Part shown: piece by piece, positions 42,888 to 51,362 of the stretch | How positions within the stretch are numbered: the first letter of the stretch is position 1 | Layout of the letters: the number at the start of each line of letters is the position of its first letter | Source of the DNA: Catellatospora paridis | Lineage (GTDB): Bacteria > Actinomycetota > Actinomycetes > Mycobacteriales > Micromonosporaceae | Length of the DNA: 64,000 nt | Reading direction: 5' to 3' | Assembly (NCBI RefSeq): GCF_009720365.1 | Contig: NZ_ML769313.1 | Span: 482,591 to 546,590 of the forward strand | Translations under genes and position numbers: made by a program | Notes under the pieces: model-generated | The model's input: only the letters and a program-made list of their open reading frames with translations | Told to the model about the DNA's origin: nothing | The model's database searches: none

Positions 42888-43727
42888 TCAATCGGCCGGC
42901 AGCGGCCAGCCGTCGAACGCGTGGCCGGGATGTTCGCGCAGGAACCGCCGCCTGGCTTCGAGGTACCGGGTCGGTGTGAGCCCGGTGAACCCCCGGAACT
43001 CGTGGCCGAAGTGGGCCTGGTCGAAGTAGCCTGCGCCACTGGCGAGGTCGTCCCAGTCGATCGGTTCGGCGGGGTTGATCGCGAACACGGTGGCGGTGAA
43101 TCGGTAGGTGCGGGCCAGCCGCTTCGGCGTGACACCGATGAGCTCCTTGAACCGTTGTGCCAGGTGAGTGCTGCTGACACCGGCTGCCACGCTCAGGTCG
43201 CCGATCGCCACCGCCCCGCCGGCCGCCGCGATGACGCTGCTCGTATGGCGGACCAGCCCCAGGCCGGCGGTCTCGCACAGCCGTCGCATCAGTTGCTCCT
43301 CGAGCAGCGTCAGCATCTCGTGTGGTCCGTCCGCCGTGGCCAGCCGGTCTCGCAGCTCAGCAGTGGTGGGCCGGCCCCAAACCTGCTCTATCGTCACCGG
43401 CCGGTCACACAGCTCGGCCGCGGGCATCGGCAGGAACGGCGCCAGCCCCCACGGCTTGAAGTGCACGCCGACGGACCGGGTACGGACCGGGTAGCCGAAC
43501 TCCCACGCGCGGGTGGGCATGGTGATCACGCAGCCGTCAGCGTACTCGGCCGTCTCGATGTCGGCGCCGGCGCGGATGCGGAACGGCGCCCCGAGGTTGA
43601 CGACGAGCAGCGCCGACGGCGCTGGCGGCAGCGTCAGCCGGGCGTACGGCGACGTACCCTCCAGGTAGTAGAGGTCGTCGATCAGCCCGTCCAGCGGCGG
43701 TCGCGGCACTCTGGACACGTACTCCAC
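42888..43727 (-). CDS. AraC-family transcriptional regulator
   Basis: About 279 residues from GTG 43727 (GTG 43733 is also possible). The C-terminal about 100 residues hold the double helix-turn-helix: IGDLSVAAGVSSTHLAQRFKELIGVTPKRLAR, then GYFDQAHFGHEFRGFTGLTPTRYL. The N-terminal part (MEYVSRVPRPPLDGLIDDLYYLEGT) is the DUF6597-like sensor common in actinobacteria. It likely activates the downstream RibD-like reductase and kinase genes. Confidence 0.85.
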   Translation of the reverse strand: MEYVSRVPRPPLDGLIDDLYYLEGTSPYARLTLPPAPSALLVVNLGAPFRIRAGADIETAEYADGCVITMPTRAWEFGYPVRTRSVGVHFKPWGLAPFLPMPAAELCDRPVTIEQVWGRPTTAELRDRLATADGPHEMLTLLEEQLMRRLCETAGLGLVRHTSSVIAAAGGAVAIGDLSVAAGVSSTHLAQRFKELIGVTPKRLARTYRFTATVFAINPAEPIDWDDLASGAGYFDQAHFGHEFRGFTGLTPTRYLEARRRFLREHPGHAFDGWPLPAD

Positions 43728-43848
43728 GCCCACAGCATCGCCGACGCCCCGCCGGCGTCGCGCGCCGGGACGGTCCAGCCGCGCTGCCGCCGGCATCGAG
43801 CCGGCGCCGATCCGGGACGAGCGCCCGGCCGCGTGTGCCGGCCTGCGC

Positions 43849-44766
43849 TCAGGCTCCGGCTAGGGTGAGCCGGCGATCGGCCTCCTCGGGCGACAGCCAC
43901 GCGACGCCGTCGAGAGCGAGCTTCTTAGCGTTGAACGCGTCGATCCAAAGGCTCGCCGCCCAGGCCGCCTGCACCTGCCCGGCGCTCCAGCAGGAGCCGG
44001 CGGCCTGCTGGTACGCCTCGACGAACGCCGCCGACTCGTCCAGCGTGGCCGGTCGGCGCACGACCCCGGTGGGCCAGCAGGCGGCGGCCAGGCCGACGAT
44101 CACCGGCTCCGGCGCGCTGATCAGGCTGTCCCAGTCGTGCACCGCCCACGGCTGCCCGCCGCGCCAGCGAAGGTTGTGCGCGCCCCAGTCGCCGTGCCCG
44201 ACCACCGTCGGTCCCGCCAGACCGCGGCGCAGCCGACGGCGGACGCGGTCGCCGACCTCGTCCAGCCAGGCCGTGTCCGGCAGGGCGTTGAGGTCGGCAG
44301 CACGGTCGTCGGCGGGTGGCCAGATCCGGCCGAGCTCGTGGTCCCAGGCGGTCCACGGCGGGTGCGGCGCGAACATGTCCGCGGCCTGCGGTCGGGGTGC
44401 CTGGCGGACCAGGCGGGCGAGCAGCGCGGCGTACTGTGCCACGCCGTCGAGCGCCAGCAGGTCGCCACCCGGGACCAGCACCTCCGCGGTGGCGGCGTGG
44501 GCACCGAACGGCACCGGCCCGAGCAGCGGGCGCGGGCACGGGAACCCCGAGTGCCACAGTGCCTGCTGCACCGCGGTGCACACGGCGAGCCGGGCTGCGG
44601 GCGGCCGTACCTTCACGACCACCTTGCGGTCGTCCTTGAGCCGTACGCCGACGACGGCCGACAGGTGCGCGGTGGTGAACAGGGTCTCCGAGACGCCGGA
44701 GCCGAGCCAGCGCAGGCACCACGCGTCGAGCTCGGTGTCGGCCGGGGCGGGCTGTGATTGCGCCAT
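43849..44766 (-). CDS. APH-like phosphotransferase
   Basis: 305 residues from the ATG at 44766. The catalytic loop GHGDWGAHNLRW (HxDxxxxN) and the metal motif AVHDWDSLISAPEPVIVG are intact. The N-lobe has VVGVRLKDDRKVVVKVRP with the ATP-anchoring lysine. The length and full motif set favour an active kinase. Three APH-fold genes lie within 17 kb (27519, 37374, 43849), but they are not close copies of each other. The substrate is unknown. Confidence 0.78.
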   Translation of the reverse strand: MAQSQPAPADTELDAWCLRWLGSGVSETLFTTAHLSAVVGVRLKDDRKVVVKVRPPAARLAVCTAVQQALWHSGFPCPRPLLGPVPFGAHAATAEVLVPGGDLLALDGVAQYAALLARLVRQAPRPQAADMFAPHPPWTAWDHELGRIWPPADDRAADLNALPDTAWLDEVGDRVRRRLRRGLAGPTVVGHGDWGAHNLRWRGGQPWAVHDWDSLISAPEPVIVGLAAACWPTGVVRRPATLDESAAFVEAYQQAAGSCWSAGQVQAAWAASLWIDAFNAKKLALDGVAWLSPEEADRRLTLAGA

Positions 44767-44807
44767 GGCGCGGCAGGCTAGCACCAGCGGCGTCGCCGTG
44801 CCGTCCC

Positions 44808-45278
44808 TCAGGCGGTGACCTGCAGTCGCGCCACGACCTCGGTGTCCTCGGTCTCGCCGGTCTCGGTGAAGCCGAGGCCCGCGTAGCAGCGCCGGGCGGC
44901 GACGTTGGCCGGCTCGTACGACAGCGCGAACCTGCTGATCCCGTGCTCGGTGGACAGCAGTTCGATCGCGGCGCGCACCGCGGCCCGGCCGTAGCCCCGG
45001 CCCTGCCGTGCGGCGTCGATGATGATCCCGCCGAGCCAGGCCGCGCCGTCGGCGGGGTCGACGGTCCACATGAGGAAACCGACGACGTCGCCTTCGGTGT
45101 CGAGCACCGCCAACGGCTGCCAGCCCAACTCGCCGTAGTGGCACAGCGCCAGGTAGTAGGCGGGCGCGGCGACCCAGTCCGACTGCGACTCGGCGACGGT
45201 GAGCGCGGTGACGGCGCGCCAGTTGACGGCGTCGACGGGCGCGAGCCGGACGGGATTAGGCGTGACAGGGGCGGTCAT
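44808..45278 (-). CDS. GNAT-family N-acetyltransferase
   Basis: 156 residues from ATG 45278 (ATG 45290 possible). The acetyl-CoA-binding motif A is IIIDAARQGRGYGRAAVRAAIELL (R/QxxGxG/A), with LSYEPANVAARRCYAGLGFTETG as motif B. This is the RimI/SpeG-like layout of small-molecule or protein acetyltransferases. It lies upstream of the APH-like gene on the same strand, with a 41-bp gap, and the two may form one unit. Divergent from it is a nucleotidyltransferase. Confidence 0.85.
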   Translation of the reverse strand: MTAPVTPNPVRLAPVDAVNWRAVTALTVAESQSDWVAAPAYYLALCHYGELGWQPLAVLDTEGDVVGFLMWTVDPADGAAWLGGIIIDAARQGRGYGRAAVRAAIELLSTEHGISRFALSYEPANVAARRCYAGLGFTETGETEDTEVVARLQVTA

Positions 45279-45336
45279 GTCGGGCATCATGCCAGGTCGG
45301 ACGGGTGTCGATGGCTATGGGACCGGAGAGCTGGGA

Positions 45337-46080
45337 ATGCCGGACATGATGGAGTTCTGCGCGCACGCCGTCGCGGAGCTGACCGTGCGCGGTCAGCTGC
45401 ACGGCGAGCCGGTGGTGCTGGTGGGCAGCCACGCGCGGGGCACCGCGACGGCGGAGTCCGACGTGGATCTCCTGGTGCTGGGGCAGGGTCCGGAGTATCT
45501 GCTGGAGGTGATCGGCGAACGGCTGGTCGCGCTGTCCTGGCGCACTCCGCAGGAGCAGCGGCGGCGGTTCGCCGCCCCGGCGTCGGCGGTGGCCGAGGTG
45601 CCCGCCTGGCGCGCCGGCGTGGTCGTCCAGGACGCTGAGGGCATCGCGGCCGGCCTGCGCGCGCAGGCGCTCGCCTTCACCTGGAAGGCGTTGGCCGCGC
45701 AGGCGGACGAGTGGGTCGCCGAGCAGGTCACCGGCTTGGCCGAGGAGGCGCACAAGGTGGCCGCCGCGCTGCGTACGGGCCGTGCACGGATGGCCGCCGT
45801 GCAGCGGAACGTGCTGGTGCTGCGCCTGCCCATGGTGCTCGCCGTGCACCTGGGCCTGCTGTACGACAGCGAGAATGAGGTCTGGGACCTGGTCGCGGCG
45901 GCGGCCGGTGGCGCGTGGGCTGACCTGCAGGATGCCGCGCTCGGGCTGCGCGACCTGCCGCCCGACGACGCCTGCCGGGCCGCGCTGGCCCTCTACCGCG
46001 ATGCCGCCGCCCGGGTCGGCGGACTGCTCGACCCGCGGCAGGCTGCCGTGGTCGCGCGCGCCGTCGCGCTGACGGGCTGA
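45337..46080 (+). CDS. Nucleotidyltransferase-domain protein
   Basis: 247 residues from the ATG at 45337 behind GGAGAG. The polymerase-beta-like signature GSHARGTATAESDVDLLVLG (GSxARG, then DxD) is followed by an all-helical C-terminal half of about 150 residues, rich in Ala. This matches aminoglycoside-nucleotidyltransferase-like and minimal-nucleotidyltransferase proteins. With GNAT and APH genes alongside (44808, 43849) the group looks like three antibiotic-modifying enzyme folds in a row. No resistance can be claimed. Confidence 0.78.
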   Translation: MPDMMEFCAHAVAELTVRGQLHGEPVVLVGSHARGTATAESDVDLLVLGQGPEYLLEVIGERLVALSWRTPQEQRRRFAAPASAVAEVPAWRAGVVVQDAEGIAAGLRAQALAFTWKALAAQADEWVAEQVTGLAEEAHKVAAALRTGRARMAAVQRNVLVLRLPMVLAVHLGLLYDSENEVWDLVAAAAGGAWADLQDAALGLRDLPPDDACRAALALYRDAAARVGGLLDPRQAAVVARAVALTG

Positions 46081-46157
46081 CCGGCACGCGTGCCGTCCGG
46101 TGGGTCCACGCCGCGGTGCGGGTCCGAGCAACCGGGAGGCCTGACTCCGTCCACCGG

Positions 46158-46220
46158 CGACGATCTTGCGCGAGTGGCCCTCTTCGGGCGTGCCGTGGGG
46201 ACATCCGTGCAAGATCGTCG
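46158..46220. terminator. Bidirectional hairpin with GCAAGATCGTC arms
   Basis: CGACGATCTTGC (46158-46169) pairs perfectly with GCAAGATCGTCG (46209-46220) around 39 bases. It sits between the convergent nucleotidyltransferase and SRPBCC genes. The arm sequence recurs at 27366, 51420 and 57440. Confidence 0.65.
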
Positions 46221-46235
46221 CGGGAGCGGCGGGCG

Positions 46236-46640
46236 TCAGGCGGCGAGCGCGGATTCGATGCGGCGCAGCAGGCCAGGCCAGCCGCGGGACATGCCCTCGA
46301 AGGCGGTGCGACCCACCGGGGAGTCGAGGTCCAGGCCCGCCTGCTCGAAGAACAGCCGGGTGCCGGTGCCTTCGGGCTCCAGGCGGAAGGTGATGGTGTT
46401 GTCCAGCGAGCCGGTGGCGAAGCTGTAGCTCAGCAGCTTCTCGGGCTCGACCACGAGCACCTCGCAGGGCTGCTGCCCCCAGTTGCCCATGTCGAGGGTG
46501 AAACGGTGGCCGACGACGGGCCGCACGTCGCCCGCGGCCCACCACTTCGCGTGCAGCTCGGGATCGGTCAGTGCCTGCCACACCCGCGCGGGCGGGTGGC
46601 TGAGGAACTGGTCGCAGCGGATGACACCTGGTTCGGTCAT
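46236..46640 (-). CDS. SRPBCC (AHSA1/START-like) domain protein
   Basis: 134 residues from the ATG at 46640, with GAGGAATTCTC upstream and a 4-bp ATGA overlap with the ArsR stop codon. RCDQFLSHPPARVWQALTDPELHAKWW and the end strand GTRLFFEQAGLDLD are standard for the AHSA1 branch. ArsR-SRPBCC pairs like this are widespread in actinobacteria, where the SRPBCC protein is thought to bind a hydrophobic ligand. It is co-transcribed with the ArsR gene. Confidence 0.88.
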   Translation of the reverse strand: MTEPGVIRCDQFLSHPPARVWQALTDPELHAKWWAAGDVRPVVGHRFTLDMGNWGQQPCEVLVVEPEKLLSYSFATGSLDNTITFRLEPEGTGTRLFFEQAGLDLDSPVGRTAFEGMSRGWPGLLRRIESALAA

Positions 46641-46948
46641 GAGAATTCCTCGTCGAGTACGTCGCGCAGCGACCTGAGCCGCTCGCGCCAGAAGTGTTCG
46701 TAGGGATGCAGCCACTGCCCGACCTCGGCCAGGGGTTGCGCTTGCAGGTGGTAGTACCGGTGGCGGCCGCGCGGCTCCTCGCGCACCAGGCCCGCGCCGC
46801 GCAGCACCTGCAGGTGCTCCGAGACCGCGGGCCGGCTGAGCGAGAACTGCCCGGCGAGCTCGCCGGCCGCGCGCGGGCCCTCGCGCAGCGAGTCGAGCAG
46901 CTGCCGGCGTACCGGATTGGCCAATGCGCTGAACACGTCAGTGGTCAC
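46637..46948 (-). CDS. ArsR-family repressor, probably translated from a leaderless mRNA
   Basis: 103 residues from GTG 46948: MTTDVFSALANPVRRQLLDSL, then the recognition region LSRPAVSEHLQVLRGAGLVREE and the wing RGRHRYYHL. An upstream GTG at 46999 would add 17 residues, but a consensus promoter (TTGACA, 18 bp, TATTGT at 46986-46957) overlaps that extension and places the transcript start at or within two bases of GTG 46948. No metal-binding Cys motif is visible, so the signal is likely not arsenite. The operator overlaps the promoter spacer. Confidence 0.8.
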   Translation of the reverse strand: MTTDVFSALANPVRRQLLDSLREGPRAAGELAGQFSLSRPAVSEHLQVLRGAGLVREEPRGRHRYYHLQAQPLAEVGQWLHPYEHFWRERLRSLRDVLDEEFS

Positions 46949-46956
46949 AGTCGGTG

Positions 46957-46986
46957 ACAATACGTCGGAGAATTCCGACGTGTCAA
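46957..46986 (-). promoter_or_regulatory. Consensus promoter with ArsR operator in its spacer
   Basis: On the minus strand TTGACA (46986-46981) and TATTGT (46962-46957) are separated by 18 bp. The spacer holds the perfect 8-bp-arm dyad ACGTCGGA-ATTC-TCCGACGT (46981-46962), which overlaps both boxes. A repressor bound here would block the polymerase. Confidence 0.7.
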
Positions 46987-47008
46987 CTTCTTCCGACACG
47001 TTGGGGCC

Positions 47009-47036
47009 TTGACGGTGGTGGTTACGCGCGTAACCA
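47009..47036 (+). promoter_or_regulatory. LacI-type operator and promoter of the GH3 operon
   Basis: TGGTTACGCGCGTAACCA (47019-47036) is a perfect 18-bp palindrome with a central CG, the typical form of LacI/GalR operators. A -35-like TTGACG lies at 47009-47014 and a -10-like TAACCA at 47031-47036, so the operator covers the spacer and -10. The regulator is probably the LacI protein encoded at the end of this operon. Confidence 0.65.
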
Positions 47037-47073
47037 TCACTGTTGGCCGGTGACCACGAGATGGGGAGCGCTC

Positions 47074-49452
47074 ATGACGGCGACGGCGGACACCGACCAG
47101 CTCGTGGCGTCGATGACCCTCGCGGAGAAGGCGGCGCTGTGCGCCGGGCGCGACTTCTGGTCCCTGTACGGCGTGCCCCGGCTCGGCGTCCCCGAGATCC
47201 TCGTCGCCGACGGCCCGCACGGGCTGCGCAAGGAGCTCAGCACCGAGCAGGTGCCGCTCGGCGCCAGCGTCCCCGCCACCTGCTTCCCGACCTCGGCGGG
47301 CATGGCCTCGACCTGGGACCCGGAGCTGATCGAGCAGGTCGGCCGGGCGCTGGGAGCCGAGGCGCGGGCTGAAGGCGTCAGCGTGCTGCTCGGCCCCGGC
47401 GTCAACATCAAGCGCACCCCGCTGTGCGGCCGCAACTTCGAGTACTTCAGCGAGGACCCGCTGCTGGCCGGGCGGATGGGCGCGGCCTGGATCCGCGGCG
47501 TGCAGAGCCAGGGCGTGGGCGCCTCGCTCAAGCACTTCGCCGCCAACAACCAGGAGCACCGCCGGTTCAGCGTCGATGCACTGGTCGACGAACGAGCGCT
47601 GCGCGAGGTGTACCTCGCCGCGTTCGAGGGAGCTGTCGCCGGGGGCGCGCCGTGGACGGTCATGTGCGCCTACAACCGGGTCAACGGCGTCTACGCCGCC
47701 GAGCACGGGTGGCTGCTGACCCGGGTGCTGCGCCAGGAGTGGGGCTTCGACGGCATCGTGGTCTCCGACTGGGGTGCGGTCAACGAACGGGTCGACGGCC
47801 TCGCCGCCGGGCTCGACCTGGAGATGCCCGGCTTCGGCGGCCACCATGACCAGCTCATCGTCGATGCCGTGAACAGCGGCCTGCTGCCCGTCGACGTGCT
47901 CGACCGGACCGTCGCGCGTTTCCTCACGCTGATCGAGCGCACCGCGCAGGCCCGCGCGGGCGGGCACTCCTACGACCGCGACGCCCACCACGCGCTGGCC
48001 GGGCGGGTCGCCGCCGAGGGCACGGTGCTGCTCAAGAACGACGGCGGACTGCTGCCGCTGGCGTCGGGCGGGCGGATCGCGGTCATCGGCGCGTTCGCCA
48101 AGCAGCCCCGCTTCCAGGGCGCGGGCAGCTCGCACATCAACCCGCACCGCCTCGACGACCCGTACACCCGGCTGTCCGACCTGGCCGAGGTGACCTACGC
48201 CCCCGGCTACCGGCGCGACTCCGACGAGACCGACGACGAGCTGCTCGCCGAGGCGGTCGAAGCGGCGCGCGCCGCCGACACCGTGCTGCTGTACGTCGGC
48301 CTCACCGAGAGCTACGAGACCGAGGGCCTCGACCGCACCCACCTGCGCCTGCCCGCGAGCCACGACGCCCTCGTCGCCGCCGTCGCAGCGGCCAACCCGC
48401 GAACCGTGGTGGTGCTCCACAACGGCGCGCCCGTCGAGCTGCCCTGGCACGCCGACGTGCCCGCGATCGTCGAGGCCTACCTCGGCGGGCAGGCCGGCGG
48501 CAGCGCCGTGGCCGACGTGCTGTTCGGCCGGTGCGAGCCGGGTGGGCGGCTGGCCGAGACGTTCCCGCACCGCTGGGCCGACAACCCGGTGCACGCGCTG
48601 CCCACCGGTCCGCGGCAGGCCGAATACCGGGAGAGCGTCTACGTCGGCTACCGCTACTACGACACCGCGGGCGCCGACGTGCTGTTCCCGTTCGGCCACG
48701 GGCTGAGCTACACGTCGTTCGCCTTCGCGGACGTCACGGCCACCGGAACCGGCCCCGTCGAGGTCACCGCCATCGTCACCAACACCGGCGAGCGCACCGG
48801 CAGCGAGGTGGTCCAGGTGTACGTGCACCACCCGGCCGCCGCCGGGGCGCGTCCCGACCAGGAACTCAAAGGCTTCGCCAAGGTGCGCCTCGCACCGGGG
48901 GAGTCGCGCGCCGTCACGATCAGCCTCGACCGGCGCGCCTTCGCCTGGTACGACGTCGCCGGCGCGCGCTGGGCCGTCACCGGCGGCCGGTACGAGATCC
49001 GCGTCGGCGCGTCGTCGCGCGACATCCGCGCCACCACCACCGTCGAGGTGACCGGCGACGGCCCGCCCGCCCCGGCCTACCCGGTGCCCGCCGCCGGGCA
49101 GCAGTGGGACCGGGACCGCTTCGCCGCCCTCCTCGGCCGCCCGCTGCCCGACAACACCGCGGACACACCCGGCGCGTTCACGCTGAACACCCCGCTCAAC
49201 GACATGCGCAGCTCCCCGGTGACCCGGCTGCTGCAGGCCTCGGCCCGGCGGCAGGCCCGCGGCCTCGTCAAGGACCCGAAGAGCCCGATGGCGCTGCTCA
49301 TCGGCGCGATGCTCGACGAGTCACCGCTGCGCCTGCTGTCGATGATGAGCCGCGGCAAGGTCGGCCGCCCGGCCCAGGAAGGGCTGCTCGACCTGGTCAA
49401 CGGGCACTGGCTGCGCGGCCTGGGCCGGCTCGCCCGGGCCCGGCGGCAATGA
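47074..49452 (+). CDS. Glycoside hydrolase family 3 beta-glucosidase
   Basis: 792 residues from the ATG at 47074 behind GGGGAG. The GH3 N-domain (residues about 1-290) includes ILVADGPHGLR and the nucleophile Asp in GIVVSDWGAVNERVDGL; the C-domain follows (about 310-530). A fibronectin-III-like domain ends near 680 (EVVQVYVHHP..DQELKGFAKVRL), followed by a roughly 115-residue helical tail. There is no signal peptide, so it should act in the cytosol on imported oligosaccharides such as cellobiose or plant glycosides. The stop codon overlaps the start of the LacI gene (ATGA). Confidence 0.93.
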   Translation: MTATADTDQLVASMTLAEKAALCAGRDFWSLYGVPRLGVPEILVADGPHGLRKELSTEQVPLGASVPATCFPTSAGMASTWDPELIEQVGRALGAEARAEGVSVLLGPGVNIKRTPLCGRNFEYFSEDPLLAGRMGAAWIRGVQSQGVGASLKHFAANNQEHRRFSVDALVDERALREVYLAAFEGAVAGGAPWTVMCAYNRVNGVYAAEHGWLLTRVLRQEWGFDGIVVSDWGAVNERVDGLAAGLDLEMPGFGGHHDQLIVDAVNSGLLPVDVLDRTVARFLTLIERTAQARAGGHSYDRDAHHALAGRVAAEGTVLLKNDGGLLPLASGGRIAVIGAFAKQPRFQGAGSSHINPHRLDDPYTRLSDLAEVTYAPGYRRDSDETDDELLAEAVEAARAADTVLLYVGLTESYETEGLDRTHLRLPASHDALVAAVAAANPRTVVVLHNGAPVELPWHADVPAIVEAYLGGQAGGSAVADVLFGRCEPGGRLAETFPHRWADNPVHALPTGPRQAEYRESVYVGYRYYDTAGADVLFPFGHGLSYTSFAFADVTATGTGPVEVTAIVTNTGERTGSEVVQVYVHHPAAAGARPDQELKGFAKVRLAPGESRAVTISLDRRAFAWYDVAGARWAVTGGRYEIRVGASSRDIRATTTVEVTGDGPPAPAYPVPAAGQQWDRDRFAALLGRPLPDNTADTPGAFTLNTPLNDMRSSPVTRLLQASARRQARGLVKDPKSPMALLIGAMLDESPLRLLSMMSRGKVGRPAQEGLLDLVNGHWLRGLGRLARARRQ

Positions 49453-50438
49453 CCGGACGCCGCCCCACCAGCGCCGACGTGGCCCGCGAGGCCGGGGTGT
49501 CCCGCGCGACGGTGAGCTACGTGCTCAACGACGCCCCGGGCGAGCGCATCGCCCAGCCGACCCGGGAACGGGTGCTCGCCGCCGCCGCGCGGCTGGGCTA
49601 CGCCCCGTCGCTGGCGGGACGGACGCTGGCCAACGGGCAGAGCGACATCGTGCTGCTGGCCATGCCCGATGCGCCGTCCGGGGAGCTGACCTCTCGATTC
49701 GTCGACGCGGTCACCCGCTCGCTGGCCGCACAGGGCCTGACCCTGGTCGTCCACTTCGACGTGCCGTCCGCGCCCCGGCTGCCGCGCCTGGCCGCGATGC
49801 TGTCGGTGCGCGCCGTGCTCAGCCTGTTCCCGCTGCCCGACGCCGACAACGCCGCCCTGCGGCGGATGGGCATCCGCGTCGTTCCGGCCGGCACCGAGTC
49901 CGACGGGCTCGCCACCTCCGCACTGTTGCGCAGGCAGGGCCGGATGCAGGTCGAGCACCTCGTCGCGGCGGGACACACCCGGCTCGCGTACGCCCTGCCC
50001 GCCGACCCGCGCCTGTCCGTCTTCGCCGACCCCCGCCACGACGGCGTGCGCCAGGCCTGCGCCGAGCGCGACCTGCCGGTGCCCGCGACCTTCACCGTGC
50101 CGGACGACCCGTCCGCCGTCGTCCCCGCGGTACGCGCCCTGCTCGCCGATGCGCCCCAGGTCACCGCGATCTGCGCGTACAACGACGAGGTGGCGCTCGC
50201 GGTCCTGCACGGCCTGCGCGAACTCGCAGTGCACGTCCCCACCCGCATGGCACTCATCGGCGTCGACGGCATCCCCCTGTCCGCCTACAGCGCCCCACCC
50301 CTCACCACCATCACCGTGGCCCCGGCCGCCACCGCCCGCCACCTGGCCCGCGCCGCCGTCGCCCGCCTCGCCGGCGACCGCGCCACCCCCGTCCCCATCG
50401 AAGACGTCCTCCACCTCACCCCCCGCGCCACCACCTGA
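49449..50438 (+). CDS. LacI-family transcriptional repressor
   Basis: 329 residues. The LacI helix-turn-helix and hinge are plain: TSADVAREAGVSRATVSYVLNDAPGERIAQPTRERVLAAAARLGYAPS (quoted in part: VAREAGVSRATVSYVLN). A periplasmic-binding-like domain follows with the ending ALIGVDGIPLSAYSAPPLTTI. It overlaps the GH3 gene by 4 bp (ATGA), so translation is coupled. It should bind the palindrome at 47019-47036 and release it upon sugar binding. A palindromic repeat follows at 50445. Confidence 0.92.
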   Translation: MTGRRPTSADVAREAGVSRATVSYVLNDAPGERIAQPTRERVLAAAARLGYAPSLAGRTLANGQSDIVLLAMPDAPSGELTSRFVDAVTRSLAAQGLTLVVHFDVPSAPRLPRLAAMLSVRAVLSLFPLPDADNAALRRMGIRVVPAGTESDGLATSALLRRQGRMQVEHLVAAGHTRLAYALPADPRLSVFADPRHDGVRQACAERDLPVPATFTVPDDPSAVVPAVRALLADAPQVTAICAYNDEVALAVLHGLRELAVHVPTRMALIGVDGIPLSAYSAPPLTTITVAPAATARHLARAAVARLAGDRATPVPIEDVLHLTPRATT

Positions 50439-50444
50439 CCAAAG

Positions 50445-50488
50445 GAAGGACACCTTCACGTCGCTCTGCGTAGCGGAAGGTGCCCTTC
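50445..50488. terminator. Palindromic terminator, AAGGAAGGGCACCTTC family, copy 4 (degenerate)
   Basis: GAAGGACACCTTC (50445-50457) faces GAAGGTGCCCTTC (50476-50488) with one A/C mismatch. It terminates the GH3-LacI operon. Confidence 0.7.
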
Positions 50489-50708
50489 ATAACGCCATAC
50501 GCCGCTGACCTGCATGGCATGACGTGTCCTTGTGCGGAGTCCGATGCAGACCGGTCGGCGGGGACGGTGCTTTCACAAGAAATTCATGCCGTCGTACGGC
50601 TCCGGTCTGGATCAACGGCCACACATTTGAGATGGTCCATCTGTCGTCGTCGTGACCCCAGCCGGACCCCCCACCGGCCGCGGCGACGGACAGTCGGGAG
50701 ACCCTCCA

Positions 50709-51341
50709 ATGTCCCGTGTCCTGAAGGCGTTGGCCGCCACCGCGGCCGCCCTGGCCATGTCGTTCACCCTCACCGCGACACCGGCCCACGCCACCCCGCC
50801 CAACATCCCCTCCTACAGCACCGCCGTGAGCCGCCTCGCGGCGTTGACGGTCACGGCCGAGTCGCACGGCTCCACGTACAACCGTGACCTGTTCCCGCAC
50901 TGGATCACGATCACCGGCGCCTGCAACACCCGCGAGCAGGTCCTCAAGCGCGACGGTGTCGGCGTCGTGGTCAACAGCAGCTGCGCCGCGACCTCCGGGT
51001 CCTGGTACAGCCCGTTCGACGGCGCCACCTGGACCGCGGCCTCCGATGTCGACATCGACCACATGGTCCCGCTGGCCGAGGCGTGGGCTTCCGGCGCCTG
51101 GGCGTGGTCGACCGCGCAGCGCCAGACCTACGCCAACGACCTCGGCGGGCCCGAACTGTGGGCGGTCACCGACAACGTGAACCAGTCCAAGGGCGACAAG
51201 GACCCGGCGGAGTGGCAGCCGTCGCTGTCCTCGTTCCGCTGCACCTACGCCCGCGCCTGGATCCAGGTGAAGTGGTACTACAACCTCACCGTCGACAGCG
51301 CGGAGAAGTCGGCCCTCAACGGCATGCTCGCCACCTGCTGA
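50709..51341 (+). CDS. Secreted HNH-family endonuclease (DUF1524-like)
   Basis: 210 residues. The signal peptide spans about 1-28 (MSRVLKALAATAAALAMSF..PAHA). The catalytic core is ASDVDIDHMVPLAEAWASGA (D117-H118) with the later Asn/Lys pattern TDNVNQSKGDKDPAEW, matching actinobacterial exported HNH nucleases. Cysteines at 72, 92 and near the end suggest a disulfide. It should degrade DNA outside the cell, for nutrient scavenging or competition. The ATG at 50709 follows GGGAG. Confidence 0.88.
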   Translation: MSRVLKALAATAAALAMSFTLTATPAHATPPNIPSYSTAVSRLAALTVTAESHGSTYNRDLFPHWITITGACNTREQVLKRDGVGVVVNSSCAATSGSWYSPFDGATWTAASDVDIDHMVPLAEAWASGAWAWSTAQRQTYANDLGGPELWAVTDNVNQSKGDKDPAEWQPSLSSFRCTYARAWIQVKWYYNLTVDSAEKSALNGMLATC

Positions 51342-51362
51342 TCGTTACGCAGCTCGGCAGTC

